64,000 bases of DNA from assembly GCA_947649935.1 (NCBI GenBank), contig CANSTR010000003.1:1-64000 (forward strand), in the 5' to 3' direction. The notes under the pieces were generated by a model, which saw only the letters and a program-made list of their open reading frames with translations, was not told the origin of the DNA and did no database searches. The position numbers and the translations under genes were made by a program. Numbering within the stretch: the stretch's first letter is position 1; each line of letters starts with the position of its first letter. Source of the stretch: an uncultured Clostridia bacterium. Lineage in GTDB: Bacteria; Bacillota; Clostridia; TANB77; CAG-508. Positions 52,063 through 62,208 of this stretch are shown piece by piece.

Positions 52063-53811
52063 TTATTTTAATCTTCCATAATACATATCACTAAACATTC
52101 CATTTTTTTCAATCAATTCATCATATTTTCCACTTTCTTCAATATGACCCTTATTCAGCACAATAATTCGGTCGCAGTTTTTTAATGTCGATAACCTATG
52201 CGCAATGGATATCACTGTTGTATGATTCTCTTTTTGCAATTTTTCAATTTCTGTTTGAATATGCTTTTCTGATGTGTTGTCTAGGGCAGAAGTTGCTTCG
52301 TCCAAAATCAAAATTTTCGGTTTTCTCAAGAAAATTCTTGCAATCGCAATTCGTTGTCTTTGTCCGCCTGACAAATTATTGCCACCTTCTGCAATCATGG
52401 ATTCAAACTTATCCGGAAGGGAATTAATATAATCATAAATATAAGCTCTTTTGGCAGCCTCTTCTACTTCTTCTTGCGACACTTCTTTCTCCATTCCATA
52501 ACAGATATTTTCACGAATCGTGCCTGCAATTAAAAATGGCGTTTGTGGAACCAAGGCAATGATTTCGGCAATTTCTTTTCTGGTTAAAGTTGCTATCTCT
52601 TTAGAATCTACCCATATTTTTCCATGACCTTTTTCCAATTTTGTAACCGCTTTTATCAAAGAAGATTTTCCGCAACCACTTGGTCCAGCAATTCCCAAAA
52701 ACATGCCTTCTTTGATATCTAAATTTAATTGGTCCAAAATTACTTTGGTTTTATCTTCGTTATAATAAAAATCTAAATTCTCCACACAAATCATAGCAGG
52801 CTTGTTTTGCGCCTTTATTTCATTTGTGTTTTCATAAGAAAAGTCACTTGGCAGTTCTACCATGCTAAAGAAATCTTTGGCTAACACGGTACATTCTGAC
52901 AACTCATCAAAAATTCTATGTAATTCTTCCAATGGCTTAATTAATTGATTAAAGCATAAATAAGCTGTTAGCACGCTACCAACCGAAATAATCTGTTTGG
53001 TTGCCAAATACGTCGAAATTCCTATAATCAATACTGTGAAAACTGCTTGATTGATAAATTTCAAACAATCATACAATGCCATTGCCTTATGATGTTTCAT
53101 TTCTTTTTTTCTCAAAAATTCTGACTTTTGGTTAAATCGATTTGTTTCAAATTCTACACTATCACAAATTCGAATGACTTCAATTCCATTGATTAATTCG
53201 ACAATGGTGCCATCCATTTTGGATTTGCTTTCCAACAATTCCACTCTAATTCCCTTTTGACTATGAATTTGTTTCATCACAATCAAAACTCCGATTGGTA
53301 TGACTAACATCATTGGCAACGCAAGAATGACAGGAAGCGTCATAAAAATGGTGATAATCGCTGCAATTCCATTAAAAATAGCAGGTGCAAAATCCATAAA
53401 CAATAATTTTTCCAGTTTAATGGTTCCTTCTAAACAACGATTCATTCTTCCATGAATATTTCCTGTCATGTTTTCTCTAAAATAGGACAAAGGTGCCTTT
53501 AGCAAAGAATTAATCACCATACCTCTTGCCTTTTTTTCTGTTCTAGTAGCCGTATCTTCTACCATCACTCTTCTTACAATTTTTATGATTTCATTTGTCA
53601 CATTAACAACCAATATCAACAATAAAAAGGGAATCACTTTTTCAAAGGAAACCTCTTCCCCATTTAAAACATCGTCTGTTAACCACCCAATTGCTTTGGG
53701 CGTTACTTGTGTTAATGCGGCAGATACAATCATAATCAGCACAATTAGCACAAAAATCATCTTTTGTTTTTTCTCTAATATTTGATAAACTTTTTTTAAT
53801 ACTTGCTTCAT
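52063..53811 (-). CDS. ABC exporter ATPase/permease
   Basis: GPSGCGKSSLIKAV; LSGGQRQRIAIARIFLRKPKILILDEATSALD. Confidence 0.92.
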   Translation of the reverse strand: MKQVLKKVYQILEKKQKMIFVLIVLIMIVSAALTQVTPKAIGWLTDDVLNGEEVSFEKVIPFLLLILVVNVTNEIIKIVRRVMVEDTATRTEKKARGMVINSLLKAPLSYFRENMTGNIHGRMNRCLEGTIKLEKLLFMDFAPAIFNGIAAIITIFMTLPVILALPMMLVIPIGVLIVMKQIHSQKGIRVELLESKSKMDGTIVELINGIEVIRICDSVEFETNRFNQKSEFLRKKEMKHHKAMALYDCLKFINQAVFTVLIIGISTYLATKQIISVGSVLTAYLCFNQLIKPLEELHRIFDELSECTVLAKDFFSMVELPSDFSYENTNEIKAQNKPAMICVENLDFYYNEDKTKVILDQLNLDIKEGMFLGIAGPSGCGKSSLIKAVTKLEKGHGKIWVDSKEIATLTRKEIAEIIALVPQTPFLIAGTIRENICYGMEKEVSQEEVEEAAKRAYIYDYINSLPDKFESMIAEGGNNLSGGQRQRIAIARIFLRKPKILILDEATSALDNTSEKHIQTEIEKLQKENHTTVISIAHRLSTLKNCDRIIVLNKGHIEESGKYDELIEKNGMFSDMYYGRLK

Positions 53812-53828
53812 GTTTTATCTCACCTTTC

Positions 53829-53902
53829 TTTTATCAATATTTTTCAATGTTTCGAACGATTAAGGAATCCTTAATCATCATTTTTACCAAATTTTCTATC
53901 TT
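53829..53902. repeat. Direct repeat copy A flanking the RhuM gene
   Basis: ttttatcaatatttttcaat...tcgaacgattaaggaatccttaatc...atttttacc shared with copy B. Confidence 0.8.
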
Positions 53903-53935
53903 CCTCCCTAGAAATAAATTATTATGACCACAGAA

Positions 53936-54934
53936 TTATTTTAATTTTTTAATATCCTCTCCCATAATTTCCAGATAATCTTTTTCAGCTTGAGTTAAAT
54001 GAGTTTTCATATATTTATGATATTCTTGATGTGCTTTTTCCAAAGCTTTCTCGTGTGATATTTTTCCTGCACCTTCTAAAATTTCTTTATGTGTCATTGT
54101 TAAAAATCCATCTAGTTCTTTTATCCAGTCTTTCATTGCCATAGGGTGCATATTCAATGCATTAATTTCTGCAACATCTAAATAAGCTGATACCATTCTA
54201 TTTAATAAATCTATTTCTTTTTCTGATAAATAATTTTTTGCAATTTCTGTTTCTGATTTTGTAGGAGTATTTCCTTTAAAATTAGTTAATCCAATATTCT
54301 CCTTTTCACTATCTACTCTACTGAAAATCACCTCAGCTGCTGTATTTCCGTGAACTGCATAATGCATTTTATTTTGAACTGTCTTAAAAAATTCTTTTGT
54401 TTTTTCATCCCTTGCATTATAGTCAACACTTGTAGCATAGATATCTAAAATCTTTCTCCAAAAAACCTTCTCTGATGAACGAATATCTCTAATTTTTTCT
54501 AGTACTTCTTCAAAATATACGCCACCACCATTATTTTTAAACCTATCAACATTCAAATTATATCCTTTTATTAGATATTCTTTTATTAATTTATTTGCCC
54601 ATATTCTAAATTGAGTTCCACGAATTGACTTTACACGATATCCAACTGATATAATTAAATCTAAATTGTAAAATTTTGTTTTATAATTTTTACCATCTGA
54701 GGCAGTTGTCAAGTTTTCCTTGACAACTGAATTTTCATTCAATTCGTTTTCTTCAAAAATATTTTTTATATGTAAACTTATATTTTGTTTCGTTGTATCA
54801 AATAGTTCTGCCATAGCCTTTTGCGTTAGCCAGACATTTTCATCTTCAAGTCGAACTTCTATCTTAACTTGTCCATCATCAGAAGTATATATTAATATTT
54901 TATTGTTGTCTTGATTCATAATTTCATTATTCAT
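53936..54934 (-). CDS. RhuM family protein
   Basis: VWLTQKAMAELFDTTKQNISLHIKNIFEENEL; VGYRVKSIRGTQFRIWANKLIKEYLIKGYNL. Confidence 0.9.
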   Translation of the reverse strand: MNNEIMNQDNNKILIYTSDDGQVKIEVRLEDENVWLTQKAMAELFDTTKQNISLHIKNIFEENELNENSVVKENLTTASDGKNYKTKFYNLDLIISVGYRVKSIRGTQFRIWANKLIKEYLIKGYNLNVDRFKNNGGGVYFEEVLEKIRDIRSSEKVFWRKILDIYATSVDYNARDEKTKEFFKTVQNKMHYAVHGNTAAEVIFSRVDSEKENIGLTNFKGNTPTKSETEIAKNYLSEKEIDLLNRMVSAYLDVAEINALNMHPMAMKDWIKELDGFLTMTHKEILEGAGKISHEKALEKAHQEYHKYMKTHLTQAEKDYLEIMGEDIKKLK

Positions 54935-54945
54935 TAAAATCCTCC

Positions 54946-55025
54946 TTTTATCAATATTTTTCAATCTTTTCGAACGATTAAGGAATCCTTAATCGTTCAT
55001 TTTTACCCGATTTTTCTTATCTTTT
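54946..55025. repeat. Direct repeat copy B flanking the RhuM gene; contains hairpin GAACGATTAAGGA-A-TCCTTAATCGTTC
   Basis: About 75-bp imperfect direct repeat with copy A. Confidence 0.8.
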
Positions 55026-55194
55026 TGAATTTGTTTTTGGTATCTTTCCTCCTCTCAAAAACCGATTTCTGCACACTAATTATTCTTTGTTAGAAATTAG
55101 CAAACTATATTCATAATCAGTTTTTTTCGAGTTCTTATCTTGTAACAATATATCATACTTTTTTATTTTTTTCCATACATTTTGCATATATAAA

Positions 55195-55230
55195 TAAAAA
55201 AGTATTACATTTATTTGCAATACTTTTTAT
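55195..55230 (-). terminator. Terminator after recombinase
   Basis: aaaaagtattgcaaataaatgtaatactttttt. Confidence 0.7.
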
Positions 55231-56923
55231 CCAACTGATGATATTTCTATTCCATTGTTTGCTTTTACATATTCAATAGCTGTTTTATATTCATCTTCAT
55301 AATTAAATTTTATCGTTATTTTGTTATCTTCGTGAACATATATATTATCTATTAAATCATCAATTATATTTCTTGATAGTTCTGTTATATTTTCATACTT
55401 TTTAAATTTTTCTATCCATTCGTTATTTGATTTTAGTGATTCACATTCCATTAGTTCTTCTTTCAAATATAATATTTGTTCTTCTAATTTTTTCATTTTA
55501 TTAACATAGCTCTGGTTATATTCATAGTAATCTGTTTCATCAATTACACCTAATTTCCAATCTTCATAACAAGATTTCTTCAGCTTTCTTTGTTTTTCAT
55601 ATTCTATTTCTTGCTTTTTAATACTATTTTTTAAACTTTCTTTTCTAAAATCCACTTGTTTTGTATTAGTTGTTTCTTTAATTACTGTATCTATATCAAT
55701 GACAAGTGATATTTGTAACTTTACTGCTTTTAATATTGCCTCATACAATATATCATCTCTTATTAAGTGTTTAGTGCATAAATCTTTTGATTTCCTACAA
55801 TAAGTTGAACAAGCATAATGATAATGTGGTCTTGGTTTTCCTTTATATTTAGAGCCTACTCTCTTTGTCATTGACATTTTACAGTCTGCACATTTTAAAT
55901 GTCCTGCATATATAGATAAAGTTCCATCTTGATTTGCTTTTACATCTCTATCTAATAATGCCTTTTGTACCTTTTCAAAAGTTTCTCTATCTATTATAGG
56001 CTCGTGCATATTTTTTACAATTACCCATTCTTCTTTTGGATTTTTTATATGCTTATGCACCTTATAACTTATGAGCTTACCTTTACTTTGAATAACATCT
56101 CCACAATATACTTGACTTTTTAATATACTCAAAATAGTAGCCGGATCCCATAAGTACGCAAATTTCTCATCATTAGGTCTTTTTAATTTAAAGTTTTGAT
56201 TTAATACCTTATTTCTATACCCCATTGGATTAAGTATTCCTCTTGCATTTAACTCTTTTGCAATTTTTGTTCTACCATAACCTTTTATAACTAAATCAAA
56301 TATTTCTCTAACTACTTGTGCAGGTTCTTCGTCTATTATTAAGTGGTGGACATCATCAGGGTCTTTGACATATCCATAAGGAGTTAATGCTCCTACATAC
56401 TCTCCATTTCTTTTTTTACATTTAAAATTGCTCTTATCTTATTAGATATATCTCTACAATATTCGTCATTCATTAAATTTTTAAATGGTACTATAACATT
56501 GTTTACGGACTTTGGGTCTTTATAACTATCAATACTGTCATTTACTGCTATAAACCTCATATTAAATAAAGGGAAAATCTGCTCAATATAATTTCCTACT
56601 TCTATGTAGTTTCTTCCTAGTCTTGATAAATCTTTGACAATAATTGTGTTAAACTTTTTTAATTTCATATCATTTAATAATCTTTGAAAGTCTGGTCTAT
56701 CAGAGCTTGTTCCAGAATAGCCATCATCTATATAATAATCATATATTGATAATTCTGTATTTTCTTTAATAAAGTCCTCTAATAATTGCCTTTGATTACT
56801 TACACTATTGCTTTCTACTTTATCATCTCCATCTTCAACAGACAATCTAATGTATAATGCGACTATCCACTTATTATTGCATTCTTCTATTGTTCCACTA
56901 TATTGTCTTGCTTTTCTTGGCAT
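55227..56923 (-). pseudogene. Large serine recombinase split by a -1 frameshift at an A7 tract (pseudogene, error or -1 recoding)
   Basis: VALYIRLSVEDGDDKVESNSVSNQRQLLEDFI N-terminus; after the shift KKRNGEYVGALTPYGYVKDP and zinc-ribbon/coiled-coil C-terminus. Confidence 0.85.
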
Positions 56924-56959
56924 TATTTTCCCTCCTTTCCCTTATCTTCCATCAACAAA

Positions 56960-58702
56960 CTATATATTTGCACATAATAATTTTTTGTTAGATTTATTTT
57001 GATTTTCTTTTATAAAATCTATTGCCTTTTTATATTCATTTTCATATCTAAACTGTATTGTAATTTTGTTATCTTCGTGAACATATATCGTATCAATCAA
57101 CGAATCAATAATTTCTGGTGTTAATTCTTTTATTTTTTGATATTTTTTCAAATTTTCTATCCAGTCATTTCTAGCTGTTTTTTCTGTTATTTCTCTTTTT
57201 TGTTCTTGTAATTTTTGCAACAATTCAGTTTTTTCAATTACTTCATCATTATAAGATTGTATATATTTTTGATATTCTTTTTCAGTAATATTTCCTATTT
57301 TCCAATCCTCATAAACTGACCTTTTCAAAACTTTTTGTTTTAATAGTTCTCTTTCTGCAATATCTATCTGTTTTTGTATATTTTCTTTTTCTCCATTTGA
57401 AAACTTTATTTTTCTTATCTCTTTTATTGTATTATCTATTTCAATAGACAACTTAACTTGAAATCTTATTGTTTCTAATACAGCCTCTCTTAAAGTTTCT
57501 TCTTTTATATAATGTTTTGTGCATAATATATCTGACCTATTTGCGTGAGTTGAACAATGATAGTAGTTCTTTTTAGGCTTGTCCTTATATACATAAGTTC
57601 CTTTTAGCATTGCCATTTTACAGTCTGCACATCTTAAATGTCCTGCAAATATGGATTTAGTTCCTTTTCTTTTTTCTGTTTTAGGTCTTTTTCTACTTTC
57701 TAAAATTTCTTGTACCTCATCAAAAGTTGCTCTATCAATTATTGCTTTATGTGTATTTTCCACTATTGCCCACTCCTCTTTTGGTTTATATATTTTTTTA
57801 TGATTTTTATAGCTTTCATAAGTGCTTTTACCCTGTATCATATCTCCACAATATATTTGATTTGTTAGTATTTGCATTATACTAGACATTTCCCAAGTAT
57901 ATTTTATTTCTTCTTTTGTTTCTTCTTTTAAAATATGTCCACATTTTATTTTTTGTACTTTCCTTTTATAGCCTGTTGGGTTTATTATCTTTTGTCGATT
58001 TAACATTTTAGCTATTGCTGTTCCACTTTTCCCCTCCTTTGCCCAATTAAATATTTGTCTAACAACATTTGCTGGCTCTGGGTCAATTACTAAATGATTA
58101 GGGTTTTGTTTGTCTTTCATATATCCATAAGGTGCTACACTTCCAATAAATTCTCCATTTTTTCTTTTGGTTTCAAAAGCTGTCCTTATCTTCTTTGATA
58201 AATCTCTCGAATATTCTTCATTCATTAAACTTTTTAATGCAACATTTAAGTTCTTTATTGAATCTGGTTTTAAATAACTATCAATGTTATCGCTAACTGA
58301 TATAAATCTAATATTAAATATAGGAAAAATCTGCTCAATATAATTTCCTACTTCAACAAAATTTCTTCCTAATCTTGATAAATCTTTCACAATAATTACA
58401 TTGATTTTTTCATCTTTCATATCATTTAGAAGTCTTTGAAAATTTGGTCTATTAGAATTTGTTCCAGAATAGCCATCATCTGCATAAAAATCATATACTT
58501 GAATATCTGTATTATATTGCAAAAAATCGTTCAATAATTCTCTTTGATTAGTTATACTATTACTTTCGTCTTTATCGTTTCTGTCCTCAGCTGATAACCT
58601 TATATATATACCTGCGTTCCAATTAGGAACTATAACCTTATTGTTGTAAATTTTATATTTTCCTTTTCTACCTCTTTTCATTTTTTCTCCTACCTTTAAC
58701 AT
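56960..58702 (-). CDS. Large serine recombinase
   Basis: AGIYIRLSAEDRNDKDESNSITNQRELL; DDGYSGTNSNRPNFQRLLNDM; zinc ribbon CADCKMAML. Confidence 0.92.
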   Translation of the reverse strand: MLKVGEKMKRGRKGKYKIYNNKVIVPNWNAGIYIRLSAEDRNDKDESNSITNQRELLNDFLQYNTDIQVYDFYADDGYSGTNSNRPNFQRLLNDMKDEKINVIIVKDLSRLGRNFVEVGNYIEQIFPIFNIRFISVSDNIDSYLKPDSIKNLNVALKSLMNEEYSRDLSKKIRTAFETKRKNGEFIGSVAPYGYMKDKQNPNHLVIDPEPANVVRQIFNWAKEGKSGTAIAKMLNRQKIINPTGYKRKVQKIKCGHILKEETKEEIKYTWEMSSIMQILTNQIYCGDMIQGKSTYESYKNHKKIYKPKEEWAIVENTHKAIIDRATFDEVQEILESRKRPKTEKRKGTKSIFAGHLRCADCKMAMLKGTYVYKDKPKKNYYHCSTHANRSDILCTKHYIKEETLREAVLETIRFQVKLSIEIDNTIKEIRKIKFSNGEKENIQKQIDIAERELLKQKVLKRSVYEDWKIGNITEKEYQKYIQSYNDEVIEKTELLQKLQEQKREITEKTARNDWIENLKKYQKIKELTPEIIDSLIDTIYVHEDNKITIQFRYENEYKKAIDFIKENQNKSNKKLLCANI

Positions 58703-58770
58703 TGAATAAATTGTATATTTTTTCAGTCAGTATGTGAAATGTGCATTTTAAATTTTTTTAACATTTGACA

Positions 58771-59064
58771 TTAGCAATTTTTTAGATATAAATCTTTTAG
58801 TGCTTTGTTAATACAATTATTGGCTGTTATATTTGAATTATTTGAAAATTCCATTTTCACAATTACTCCATTTACTTTTATTACATAAGGATTTTCAGTT
58901 GAACGCAAAAAATCAAGTATTCGCTCAACACTTGATTTTTTCTTATTGATTTTTATATCTTTAATATCTTTTACCTTTTCTATATTTATATTTTCTATAT
59001 CTATATTTTCACATTCTTGTATCATCTTTTCTAGCTTTACTAAATTATTTACCCTTTTTATCAC
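58771..59064 (-). CDS. Hypothetical small mobile-element protein
   Basis: 97 aa ORF inside the recombinase cluster. Confidence 0.55.
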   Translation of the reverse strand: MIKRVNNLVKLEKMIQECENIDIENINIEKVKDIKDIKINKKKSSVERILDFLRSTENPYVIKVNGVIVKMEFSNNSNITANNCINKALKDLYLKNC

Positions 59065-59485
59065 TTTCCTCCACCTCTTTAATATCTTCTTTTAACTCTG
59101 GAAAAACCGATTCTAGTATAACCTCTGCCTCTTTCATTATTTTTCTAGGGTGGTGCGTATGGATCTCGCTTAAAAATTCTTTAACAATTTTTTCGTCTGT
59201 TATTTGTATTTCTCTATTTATAAGTACATAAAATATACAAATAGCATAAGAAATAAAGTCATCTGCTGATAAAATCCAATTAAAATTTATTCTATTTAAT
59301 AATTCAGTATTAACTCCTTTTATCTCTGTACTATTAAGATTTTCTTGTGCTACTTCTACTATATCTTTCAATATATCTCCAAGTCCATTTTGATTTACAT
59401 TCTGTTCATATCTTTTATAACCTAAAATATAATAGCTTACAGCCTCCTTAATAGCATACTTTTTATTTCTTACATTTTTTTTCAT
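59045..59485 (-). CDS. Hypothetical mobile-element protein
   Basis: 146 aa ORF overlapping 58771. Confidence 0.55.
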   Translation of the reverse strand: MKKNVRNKKYAIKEAVSYYILGYKRYEQNVNQNGLGDILKDIVEVAQENLNSTEIKGVNTELLNRINFNWILSADDFISYAICIFYVLINREIQITDEKIVKEFLSEIHTHHPRKIMKEAEVILESVFPELKEDIKEVEESDKKGK

Positions 59486-59515
59486 TAAAATTTCCTCCTA
59501 TACTAAAAACAAGCC

Positions 59516-60058
59516 CTATCTGGACTTGTCATTTCTATTTTTCAATTCTTTTTTCTTTATATCTCTAGCTAATTTTTCAAAGCCTAATTTTTTAAAAGTT
59601 TCTATATAATGTTTTCTATTGATACACTCTCCATTAAGAGTAACTATATCAACATTTTTCATAAAATTATTTTCAAATAAACTTGTTAATTTTGCAGGAT
59701 TTCTAAATAACCTTGAAATATCTGTTACAACTATTTGCTTGATTTTTCCTGCTTTTATATCTTCTATGAGTTTATCTAATGCCTCTCTATCTTCAGATAG
59801 TCCATTTTTTCTAACATCTATATAATGTACTCTGTTTGTTATATTGTGCTTTTTGCAATATTCTTCTAGTCTATCTCTTTGAGAATAAATATCTGCATTT
59901 ACCATATCTCCATCTACTCTATTTGTTCTCATATATAGTGCAACAACCTTTTTCTGCTTTTTGTTTTCTATTTTTTCGTCAATATAGTAATCTAGTTGTT
60001 CTATATTTCCAACTCTCATATACATACCAACATTTCCTTTTTTATTTACAATTTCCAT
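59516..60058 (-). CDS. Resolvase-like protein with non-canonical catalytic motif
   Basis: VALYMRTNRVDGDMVNADIYSQRDRLEEYCKKH...LSEDREALDKLIEDIKAGKIKQIVVTDISRLFRNP. Confidence 0.85.
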   Translation of the reverse strand: MEIVNKKGNVGMYMRVGNIEQLDYYIDEKIENKKQKKVVALYMRTNRVDGDMVNADIYSQRDRLEEYCKKHNITNRVHYIDVRKNGLSEDREALDKLIEDIKAGKIKQIVVTDISRLFRNPAKLTSLFENNFMKNVDIVTLNGECINRKHYIETFKKLGFEKLARDIKKKELKNRNDKSR

Positions 60059-60419
60059 AGCCGTTCCTTTCTTGTAAATCGGTCGCTATTTTTATAGCAT
60101 TGTTTACAATTTCTATATATTTTTCTGGTAGTATATCTATTCGGTGTAATAATCTTTTTTTATCAATTACTTTTATTTGTTCTGCCATTATTGTAGCCTC
60201 GTACTTCATTTTTCCGAATTTATTTATTCTTATATGAGTAGGAATAGCAAATCGTTCTTCGATTCTTTTAGTCATAGGAATAATTATTGTTGTTGTGCTA
60301 TGTTTATTTCCTATGTCATTTTGAATAATTAGAACAGGTCTTATTCCTCTTTCCTCACTTCCTACTGTATTTCCTAAATTAGCAAGATATATTTCATTTC
60401 TTCTAATTCTATTTATCAT
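60042..60419 (-). CDS. MazF/PemK-family toxin
   Basis: GEERG-like GSEERGIRPVLIIQNDIGNKHSTTTIIIPMT; MAEQIKVIDKKRL. Confidence 0.9.
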   Translation of the reverse strand: MINRIRRNEIYLANLGNTVGSEERGIRPVLIIQNDIGNKHSTTTIIIPMTKRIEERFAIPTHIRINKFGKMKYEATIMAEQIKVIDKKRLLHRIDILPEKYIEIVNNAIKIATDLQERNGYGNCK

Positions 60420-60576
60420 TGTTTTGCCTCCTGCAATTATTTTTTAATTGTTCCATCTGCTCTATATCTTCCATTTCTCTTTCTTCAGCTGTTTTGCACT
60501 TATTAGCTCCTAATAGCAATAAATACATAAAAACTGCAATTATAAACATATCTATTAGTAAAATTCTTAATATCAT
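60409..60576 (-). CDS. Small single-TM protein coupled to the MazF-like gene
   Basis: MILRILLIDMFIIAVFMYLLLLGANKCKTAEEREMEDIEQMEQLKNNCRRQNNDK; SD aaggaaaa; overlaps the MazF start (ATGATAAATAG). Confidence 0.55.
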   Translation of the reverse strand: MILRILLIDMFIIAVFMYLLLLGANKCKTAEEREMEDIEQMEQLKNNCRRQNNDK

Positions 60577-60604
60577 TGTTTGGTTTTCCTTTCTGTATGT
60601 TAAA

Positions 60605-60664
60605 AAGAACTCTAAAATGTTTTAGAGGTATATTGATATTGCATACCTTAATTTTAGAGTTCTT
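60605..60664. repeat. Nested inverted repeat (14-bp perfect outer stem)
   Basis: aagaactctaaaat ... attttagagttctt, with inner aggtat...atacct. Confidence 0.7.
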
Positions 60665-60961
60665 ATTGTTTATTTACTTTTATACCTTTATCATCATTCA
60701 TTAGACAGATATTTTGCGTATATCTTCATAGGTGTATTCGGCATACCCTACCTGTTACACAGGCTTGTCCTCAATGCGTGGGACGGTTTTTTCTCGCTCG
60801 TGCTATGACTAGACAAAAGTTTCTTTCCTTTTACACTCGTCTTCGCCTTATTAGTTGCAAGCTAATATTTAAGTAATATGAAATTACTAGCTCAAGTAAT
60901 CAAAGGACTGTATCTAATGAACTGTTATTCAATTTTCAAAGTGCTTTTTTACTCTCTTTTA

Positions 60962-61000
60962 AAGAAAAACAAGTAAGAGATTTTACCCTCTCACTTGTTT
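60962..61000 (-). terminator. Terminator after the sigma-like gene
   Basis: aacaagtgagagggtaaaatctcttacttgtttttctttaa. Confidence 0.7.
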
Positions 61001-61033
61001 GTGCAGAAAATTGAATTTTGTCAGGGTATAAAT

Positions 61034-61510
61034 TTAAAATTTTTCAAAAAATTTTTTTAATTTCTTTATACCCCAGTCAATACTCTCTTGTACCGACTGT
61101 TTAGAACAGCTCTCTATTCTTGCTATTTCTTCCATAGACAACTGATAATCATAATACAATAAAATTCTTCGCCTTTGCTGTTTTGTCAGCTTGTCCATTG
61201 CCTTATGTAATTTTTCATTATTGATCCTGTTTATTACAACTTCATCTATATTTGCTTGTTTTTCAAATGCTCTTTTATTTAATGTTGTTTCTGTAACTGC
61301 ATTCAGTTCATTATGTCTTGCAATTTCTTGTATTTGTCTTGCGTCCTCTTTTTCAAATTCGTCAAGCTCGTTAAATATTTCTTTTGTTATATCAATACTA
61401 ATCATTTCATTTTTATTAGAAAATGTAACTTTATATACATTTTTCTCTATTTCACTATGTAAAATATATGGATTATATTTATCCCTAGTTCTTTTAGGTC
61501 TTTTATCCAC
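61034..61510 (-). CDS. Sigma-70 region 4-like protein of integrative element (GTG start)
   Basis: AMDKLTKQQRRRILLYYDYQLSMEEIARIESCSKQSVQESIDWGIKKLKKFF. Confidence 0.8.
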   Translation of the reverse strand: MDKRPKRTRDKYNPYILHSEIEKNVYKVTFSNKNEMISIDITKEIFNELDEFEKEDARQIQEIARHNELNAVTETTLNKRAFEKQANIDEVVINRINNEKLHKAMDKLTKQQRRRILLYYDYQLSMEEIARIESCSKQSVQESIDWGIKKLKKFFEKF

Positions 61511-61517
61511 TTTCTTT

Positions 61518-61557
61518 CCTCCTATCGACTCAAATTTTTTGAATCGACAGTTGGAGG
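61518..61557 (-). promoter_or_regulatory. RBS-sequestering hairpin upstream of the sigma-like gene
   Basis: CCTCC-aactg-TCGATTCAAA-aaa-TTTGAGTCGA-ta-GGAGG; the terminal GGAGG is the SD. Confidence 0.6.
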
Positions 61558-61911
61558 AGCTCGTGGAGAAAAATATAAAATTATAATTTTTATGTTTATA
61601 AAAGTATAAAAGAGATTAAATTTACTAAAATGAGTGAATTTAATCTCTTTTATAATTTCATATAAGCATACTAGCGTTTTTAAGATACTAAATAATAACA
61701 ACTCATTCTCCCTAAAAATGCTTTCCTAATTGTCATTGTTATTATTTCTTCGCTAGTACATTTTTTATTTTTCTTATGTAAAAAAGCATACAAAACCTCG
61801 TATGCTTTCTTAATTTATATATCTTATTTTTCTAAATAATTCTACAACTTTTACTCTTTTTCTTTCGTTTTGTAGTACATTCCTACAAAAAAGCATTTTT
61901 TTTATAATAAA

Positions 61912-62208
61912 ATGCTATTGTGTATTACTGTCAGTAAGGAGGAAACAAGTATGCAATCTAAAAAATTTAATGATAAATCAAATGTTATTGGACAAACTGT
62001 AAGAAAATACCGAATGCAAAAAGGTTATACCCAAGAACAGCTTTGTCAACAATTAGATTTGTTAGGATTGAACTTATATCACTCCGACATTCATCTTATT
62101 GAAAATAATAAGCGTATTGTTAAAGATTACGAAGCTTTTGCCTTTGCAAAAATATTTGGTATTACATTAGATGACCTTTATATTGAGGCTTATAAAGATT
62201 TTTCGTAA
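61912..62208 (+). CDS. XRE-family transcriptional regulator
   Basis: VRKYRMQKGYTQEQLCQQLDLLGLNLYHSDIHLIENNKRIVKDYE. Confidence 0.82.
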   Translation: MLLCITVSKEETSMQSKKFNDKSNVIGQTVRKYRMQKGYTQEQLCQQLDLLGLNLYHSDIHLIENNKRIVKDYEAFAFAKIFGITLDDLYIEAYKDFS

